The notes under the pieces are model-generated. The model made no database searches. It was not told where the DNA came from and saw only the letters and a list, made by a program, of their open reading frames with translations. Shown in pieces: positions 60,080-64,000 of a stretch of 64,000 nt of DNA (its first letter is position 1; each line of letters opens with the position of its first letter). This DNA is from Candidatus Coproplasma stercoravium (GTDB lineage Bacteria; Bacillota; Clostridia; Christensenellales; Borkfalkiaceae). Both the position numbers and the translations under genes were made by a program. The stretch covers positions 1 to 64,000 of the forward strand of contig DVFR01000021.1 in the NCBI GenBank assembly GCA_018713165.1. Reading direction: 5' to 3'.

Positions 60080-61021
60080 TCAGATTATTCTTTCGGCAAC
60101 TCTCAGCTTAGCCGAGCGCGAACGGCTGTTTATAACCGTCTCTTTCGGGCTTGCCGTAATTGGTTTTTTCGTTATTACCTCTATTTCTTTTTTCTTTCCG
60201 CATACGCAAACGGGCAGCTCCTTCGGGCAGATGCAGTCCGTTTCGAGATATCTGAATGCGTTTTTTACTATCCTGTCTTCCAGCGAATGAAAGGTGAGTA
60301 TTGCTATCCTTCCGCCCTTTTTAAGCCTTCGGGTAAGACCTAAAACGGCTTCGTACAGCCCGTCGAGTTCTCCGTTCACCTCTATGCGGACCGCCTGAAA
60401 ACTTTTACGGGCGGCGGGGCCGTTCTGCTGAAACTTTTTGGGGATACTCTCTTCTATTATTTTTACGAACTCTCCGCAGGTGGTGATTCGCGCGCGCTCC
60501 CTCGCCTTAACCACGTTTGCGGCTATCTGGGGGGCGAAACGCTCTTCGCCGTACTGCTTTAAAATTCTTATGAGTTCTTTCTGCGGATATTCGTTTATTA
60601 CGTCCTCAGCCGTAAGGGACGCGCTTTTGTCCATGCGCATATCCAGCGGCGCTTCGGGCGACATATACGAAAACCCGCGCTCGGGTTCGTCTATCTGATG
60701 GCTGGATATGCCGAAGTCGAGCATTACGCCGTCGAGCCCATCCACGCCCTCTTTATCCAGAACTTCGCCGTAATTTTTGAAGTTCGATTTGTGTATGAAA
60801 AATCTGCCTTTAAACGGGGAGAGCCGCTCCGTCGCCGCCGCTATCGCCTCGTCGTCGAGGTCGGTGGCAATCAGCTTTCCGTCGGGCGACGACCTCTTTA
60901 AAATTTCGTAAGAGTGTCCCGCGCCGCCGAGCGTCCCGTCGAAGTAAATCCCTCCGCTCTTTACGTCAAGGCCCTGCATGCACTCTTCGAGCATTACGGG
61001 AAAATGTGAAAACTCGCTCAT
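60080..61021 (-). CDS. rsmH: 16S rRNA (cytosine(1402)-N(4))-methyltransferase
   Basis: FPVMLEECMQGLDVKSGGIYFDGTLGGAGHSYEIL; LDFGISSHQID; RVEVNGELDGL-like IRIEVNGELDGLYEAV. Confidence 0.96.
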   Translation of the reverse strand: MSEFSHFPVMLEECMQGLDVKSGGIYFDGTLGGAGHSYEILKRSSPDGKLIATDLDDEAIAAATERLSPFKGRFFIHKSNFKNYGEVLDKEGVDGLDGVMLDFGISSHQIDEPERGFSYMSPEAPLDMRMDKSASLTAEDVINEYPQKELIRILKQYGEERFAPQIAANVVKARERARITTCGEFVKIIEESIPKKFQQNGPAARKSFQAVRIEVNGELDGLYEAVLGLTRRLKKGGRIAILTFHSLEDRIVKNAFRYLETDCICPKELPVCVCGKKKEIEVITKKPITASPKETVINSRSRSAKLRVAERII

Positions 61022-61022
61022 C

Positions 61023-61451
61023 TTATATTCCGAGGGAATCGAAGTATTCGTTGTAGTTGGAGTCGTCGTCGGCGAAGTATTCGTCGTAGACCTCCTTAGC
61101 CCAGAGCTCCGCCCTGTTGCCCACCCCGCAGAACACGACGTCCTTTTTGATGTGAGCGAATTCCCTTAAATTTGCGGGAAGAACTACCCTTCCCTGATTG
61201 TCCTCTTCCGCCGCCGTGAACGATTTGGTAAAAGCTCGTATGCCGCGGCGCTTTTCCGCGTCGGACATCTTCACCTCTTCAATCTTGGCGAACTGTTCTT
61301 TCGCAATCTCCTCGGGGAATATAAAAATACATCCGTCGGTACCCTTGGCGAAATAGTAATTTTCGCCCAGCTCTTTTTTGAGCTTGAAGGGAATGCGTAT
61401 TCGGTTTTTCGCGTCCAACTGATGGTTGTATTCGCCCGTGAGAAAAAACAT
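61023..61451 (-). CDS. mraZ: Transcriptional regulator MraZ
   Basis: MFFLTGEYNHQLDAKNRIRIPFKLKKELG; QGRVVLPANLREFAHI. Confidence 0.96.
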   Translation of the reverse strand: MFFLTGEYNHQLDAKNRIRIPFKLKKELGENYYFAKGTDGCIFIFPEEIAKEQFAKIEEVKMSDAEKRRGIRAFTKSFTAAEEDNQGRVVLPANLREFAHIKKDVVFCGVGNRAELWAKEVYDEYFADDDSNYNEYFDSLGI

Positions 61452-61481
61452 CTTTACTACCTTTTATAAAACCGTGTTTTT

Positions 61482-61517
61482 ATACTAACATAAATTTTGC
61501 CCACTGTCAACCACCAC
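61482..61517 (-). promoter_or_regulatory. mraZ promoter with GTGG repeats (MraZ-box-like)
   Basis: Minus strand GTGGTTGACAGTGG: GTGG repeats 10 bp apart around -35 TTGACA; -10 TAGTAT after 17 nt. Confidence 0.65.
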
Positions 61518-61606
61518 GGCAATAAAATTTTGAATTTTTTTTATTTTTTTGCAATTTACCAAAAATAGTCCATAGGGCAACGCACGAAAAATATCATTAA
61601 AAATTG

Positions 61607-62338
61607 TTAAAATCTTTCAAAAACAGCCTTATTTTTTGTGAAATCACCGCCAAAAAATCGGATTTTTCCTCTTTCAGACGAAAAGTGGTCAGAATTCCCT
61701 AAAATTGTCGCCAAGTGGTCAGCCGTCCCTGCCATACCGTCAAAAACGGGACAGCGATATCTCTTTTCTATCTCGTCACGGATAAAAATATAGTGCGTGC
61801 AGCCTAGCACGACCGAGCTGAAATTCCCCTGCGGGAGCCGTGACGCGAGCGCGGCTTTGTCGAGGGAAAAAATATTCCGCTCTATATCGCCCGCGAGCGA
61901 TTTCATCGCGTGCACCTCCGCGCCCTTGCCGTACTTTGAAAGAAGTTTAAAAAAAGCCGCGCTTTTGCAGGTCGCCTCCGTGGCGAGAACGAGATATTTC
62001 CCGCCGTATTCAAACGCCTGTTTGACCGCGGGCTCCACTCCCACGACGGGAAACGGAAATACGCGGCGGAGCTCGTGCACGCACTCCGCCGTTACGGTAT
62101 TGCACGCTACGGCCGCGGCGTCGGGACAAAGAGCGGCAATCTGCGAAAACGCCGAAAAGACGAGGCGGCGTATCTCCCCCTCGCAAAGATTGCCGTACGG
62201 CACGTTATAGTTATCGGCAAAATAACAAAAATTTACATAGGGCATGCGCACGGAACACGCCCTGAGAAGATTGAGGCCGCCTATTCCGCTGTCGAACAGG
62301 CAGACGAGCGGCGCTTTGCCGCGCGGTTGGTTCTCCAT
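61607..62338 (-). CDS. murI: Glutamate racemase
   Basis: LVCLFDSGIGGLNLLRA; AVACNTVTAECVHELR; VVLGCTHYIFI. Start placed at MENQPRG (track start 62446). Confidence 0.9.
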   Translation of the reverse strand: MENQPRGKAPLVCLFDSGIGGLNLLRACSVRMPYVNFCYFADNYNVPYGNLCEGEIRRLVFSAFSQIAALCPDAAAVACNTVTAECVHELRRVFPFPVVGVEPAVKQAFEYGGKYLVLATEATCKSAAFFKLLSKYGKGAEVHAMKSLAGDIERNIFSLDKAALASRLPQGNFSSVVLGCTHYIFIRDEIEKRYRCPVFDGMAGTADHLATILGNSDHFSSERGKIRFFGGDFTKNKAVFERF

Positions 62339-62401
62339 ATAGTTATTTATATTTGCGCCTAAAAAATATATGAAAAAAATGCGAAAGACGATAAAAATTA
62401 G

Positions 62402-62430
62402 TTTACAATGCCATTTTTTTATGATAAAAT
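62402..62430 (+). promoter_or_regulatory. Promoter of rpsT
   Basis: TTTACA-17 nt-TAAAAT. Confidence 0.6.
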
Positions 62431-62472
62431 TACTCAAGAATTTCAAAGATAACGCTTAAAGGAGAGTTTGAA

Positions 62473-62736
62473 GTGCCTAACATAAAGTCAGCGAAAAAGC
62501 GCGTTCTCGTAACCGAAAAGAAGACCATAAGGAACAGAGTAGTTAAAACCCAGGTTAAAAACGCCATAAAGAAGTTCCTTGCTACAGTTGAAACGGGTGA
62601 CAAGGAAGCCGCAACGGCTATGTTCCCCTCCACCTGCTCGGTTATCGACGGCGCAGTTTCTAAGGGCGTTCTTAAAAAGAACACCGCCGCCAACAAGAAG
62701 AGCGGTCTTGCCAAAAGGCTCAACGCAATGGCGTAA
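62473..62736 (+). CDS. rpsT: Small ribosomal subunit protein bS20 (GTG start)
   Basis: (V)PNIKSAKKRVLVTEKKTIRNRVVKTQVKNAIKKFL...KGVLKKNTAANKKSGLAKRLNAMA; RBS GGAGAG. Confidence 0.96.
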   Translation: MPNIKSAKKRVLVTEKKTIRNRVVKTQVKNAIKKFLATVETGDKEAATAMFPSTCSVIDGAVSKGVLKKNTAANKKSGLAKRLNAMA

Positions 62737-62767
62737 AGAGCAGGCTGTTTTTAATTTTAATTGAATC

Positions 62768-62796
62768 AGGTCGGGCTTTTCAAGCCCGACCTTTTT
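62768..62796 (+). terminator. Terminator of rpsT
   Basis: AGGTCGGGCTTTTCAAGCCCGACCTTTTT. Confidence 0.9.
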
Positions 62797-62802
62797 GCGT
62801 TT

Positions 62803-63886
62803 GGTGAATTATACTATTAAGTGCAACAGATGAGGGAGAAAAAAAGTAGTTCATACAAATCTGTGGTAAAATAGAGTTGCGAAACCAATTTACGCCAAAG
62901 GAGATCTGTATGAACTATCACCATTTTACCATAGAAGAGCGTTGTTGTCTACGGGAATACTATGTCAAAGGAAAAAGTTATAGAGAAATCGCAAGACTTT
63001 TGGGCAGGAACGCAAGTTCGGTATCGAGGGAATTGAGACGGAACTGTACGTTTTTTAGAGATGTGCCGAGATACTACCCGTATACAGCGCAAAAGAAAAG
63101 TGATTTAAGAAACAGTTACCGCCACCGTGGGATGTTTTGGAAGCAGGAGGTATTGGATTACATAGACGAGAAATTGTCCCGGACGTGGTCTCCGGAACAA
63201 ATAGCAAATACCCCGTGCGGGATGAAGATGCCGTCTTTTAGGACGATCTATCGTTGGATAGATCAAAGATATTTACGATCAACATTAAAAAGACTGCGGA
63301 GGAAAGGAAAGACGCGCAAGCGTTTGGGTAACGGAGGACGATTTACGACGGGGAAAAGTATACGCAAGAGAGATAAAAGTGTATATAACCGCAAAGAGTT
63401 CGGGCATTGGGAAGCGGACACGGTGGTATCGGGGCAAGGGAAAAGCAAAGTATGCTTTGCGACACTTGCGGAGAGAAAGACGAGATATTATATTGCAATT
63501 AAAATACCGGACAGGAAAGGAGAGACGATGGCAAAAGCGATCATCGATACGCTTTCCAAGTATCCCAAAGGATCGGTAAAGACGATCACCTGCGACAGAG
63601 GCAGTGAGTTTGCCTGTTGGCGGGAGATCGAAAAAGCCCTGCACTGTGATATGTATTTTGCCGACCCGTACTGTGCATGGCAGAAAGGAACGAACGAGAA
63701 CCTGAACGGACTCTTGCGTGAATTTTACCCAAAGGGACGAAACCTCTCAAGAGTGAGTCCTGCAACACTAAAAAAGAATCTGGCGCTTTTAAACGCCAGA
63801 CCCAAGAAGGTTTTACATTACCATACACCACAAGATTTGTTTGATCAAAATCTTTCTAACTGTTGCACTTAAGTTGACAATTCACC
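62803..63886 (+). mobile_element. Intact IS30-family insertion sequence
   Basis: 29-bp imperfect terminal inverted repeats GGTGAATTATACTATTAAGTGCAACAGAT (62803-62831) / GGTGAATTGTCAACTTAAGTGCAACAGTT (63886-63858, complement); flanked by CGTTT on both sides. Confidence 0.88.
62910..63872 (+). CDS. IS30-family transposase
   Basis: MNYHHFTIEERCCLREYYVKGKSYREIARLLGRNASSVSRELRRN (HTH); DDE-type GHWEADTVVSG, ITCDRGSEF, QKGTNENLNGLLREFYPKG. Confidence 0.95.
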   Translation: MNYHHFTIEERCCLREYYVKGKSYREIARLLGRNASSVSRELRRNCTFFRDVPRYYPYTAQKKSDLRNSYRHRGMFWKQEVLDYIDEKLSRTWSPEQIANTPCGMKMPSFRTIYRWIDQRYLRSTLKRLRRKGKTRKRLGNGGRFTTGKSIRKRDKSVYNRKEFGHWEADTVVSGQGKSKVCFATLAERKTRYYIAIKIPDRKGETMAKAIIDTLSKYPKGSVKTITCDRGSEFACWREIEKALHCDMYFADPYCAWQKGTNENLNGLLREFYPKGRNLSRVSPATLKKNLALLNARPKKVLHYHTPQDLFDQNLSNCCT

Positions 63887-63917
63887 CGTTTAAGCCAAAC
63901 AATATTTCTGATATTCG

Positions 63918-63951
63918 GCCGTGCCGCGACAAATCCGCGGCACGGCTTTTT
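63918..63951 (+). terminator. Hairpin with T-run downstream of the IS
   Basis: GCCGTGCCGCG-ACAAATC-CGCGGCACGGCTTTTT. Confidence 0.75.
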
Positions 63952-64000
63952 GTTTTCACCGTTTTTGACCACCGCCCGGACATTTCATCGTTTCAGGCTG

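Overview
64-kb bacterial chromosomal window, Firmicutes/Clostridia-like by gene content (spoVG, rny, mutS-mutL-miaA, dcw cluster, lone ilvC). It is gene-dense and mostly on the minus strand. Main blocks: (i) 0.3-9.4 kb CMD-family protein, methionine-gamma-lyase-family protein, miaA, mutL, mutS, miaB; (ii) 9.5-11.7 kb class A PBP (+); (iii) 12-26.6 kb arginine/carbamoyl-phosphate block argG, argC, argJ, argB, argD, argF, carA, carB::dapF, cysteine desulfurase, thiI; (iv) 26.8-31 kb metallopeptidase, acyl-ACP thioesterase, PadR regulator fused to a membrane domain, flavodoxin; (v) 31-42.7 kb rny, then nadE, recA, cinA, pgsA, rimO, ftsK; (vi) 42.9-49.9 kb ilvC, DUF815 ATPase, murC, spoVG, ftsZ, ftsA-like; (vii) 50-61.5 kb rearranged dcw cluster mraZ, rsmH, ftsL-like, PBP, murE, mraY, murD, ftsW, murA, ftsQ; (viii) murI, rpsT and an intact IS30-family element with inverted repeats. 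Most of the window is housekeeping. The strongest unusual signal is a single ORF joining CarB to a C-terminal DapF-fold domain that has lost the first catalytic Cys and an Asn substrate-binding segment. Next are a PadR repressor fused through a ~360-aa disordered linker to a four-helix membrane domain, an FtsA-like protein with degenerate actin-fold nucleotide motifs, compositionally similar P/Q/Y/A-rich linkers in FtsZ, FtsK, the FtsL-like protein and PadR-TM, a parS-like 16-mer, and ARG-box-like palindromes at argG and at the ilvC/DUF815 divergent promoter. No tRNA, rRNA or CRISPR was recognised. All homology calls are by eye from the protein sequence.
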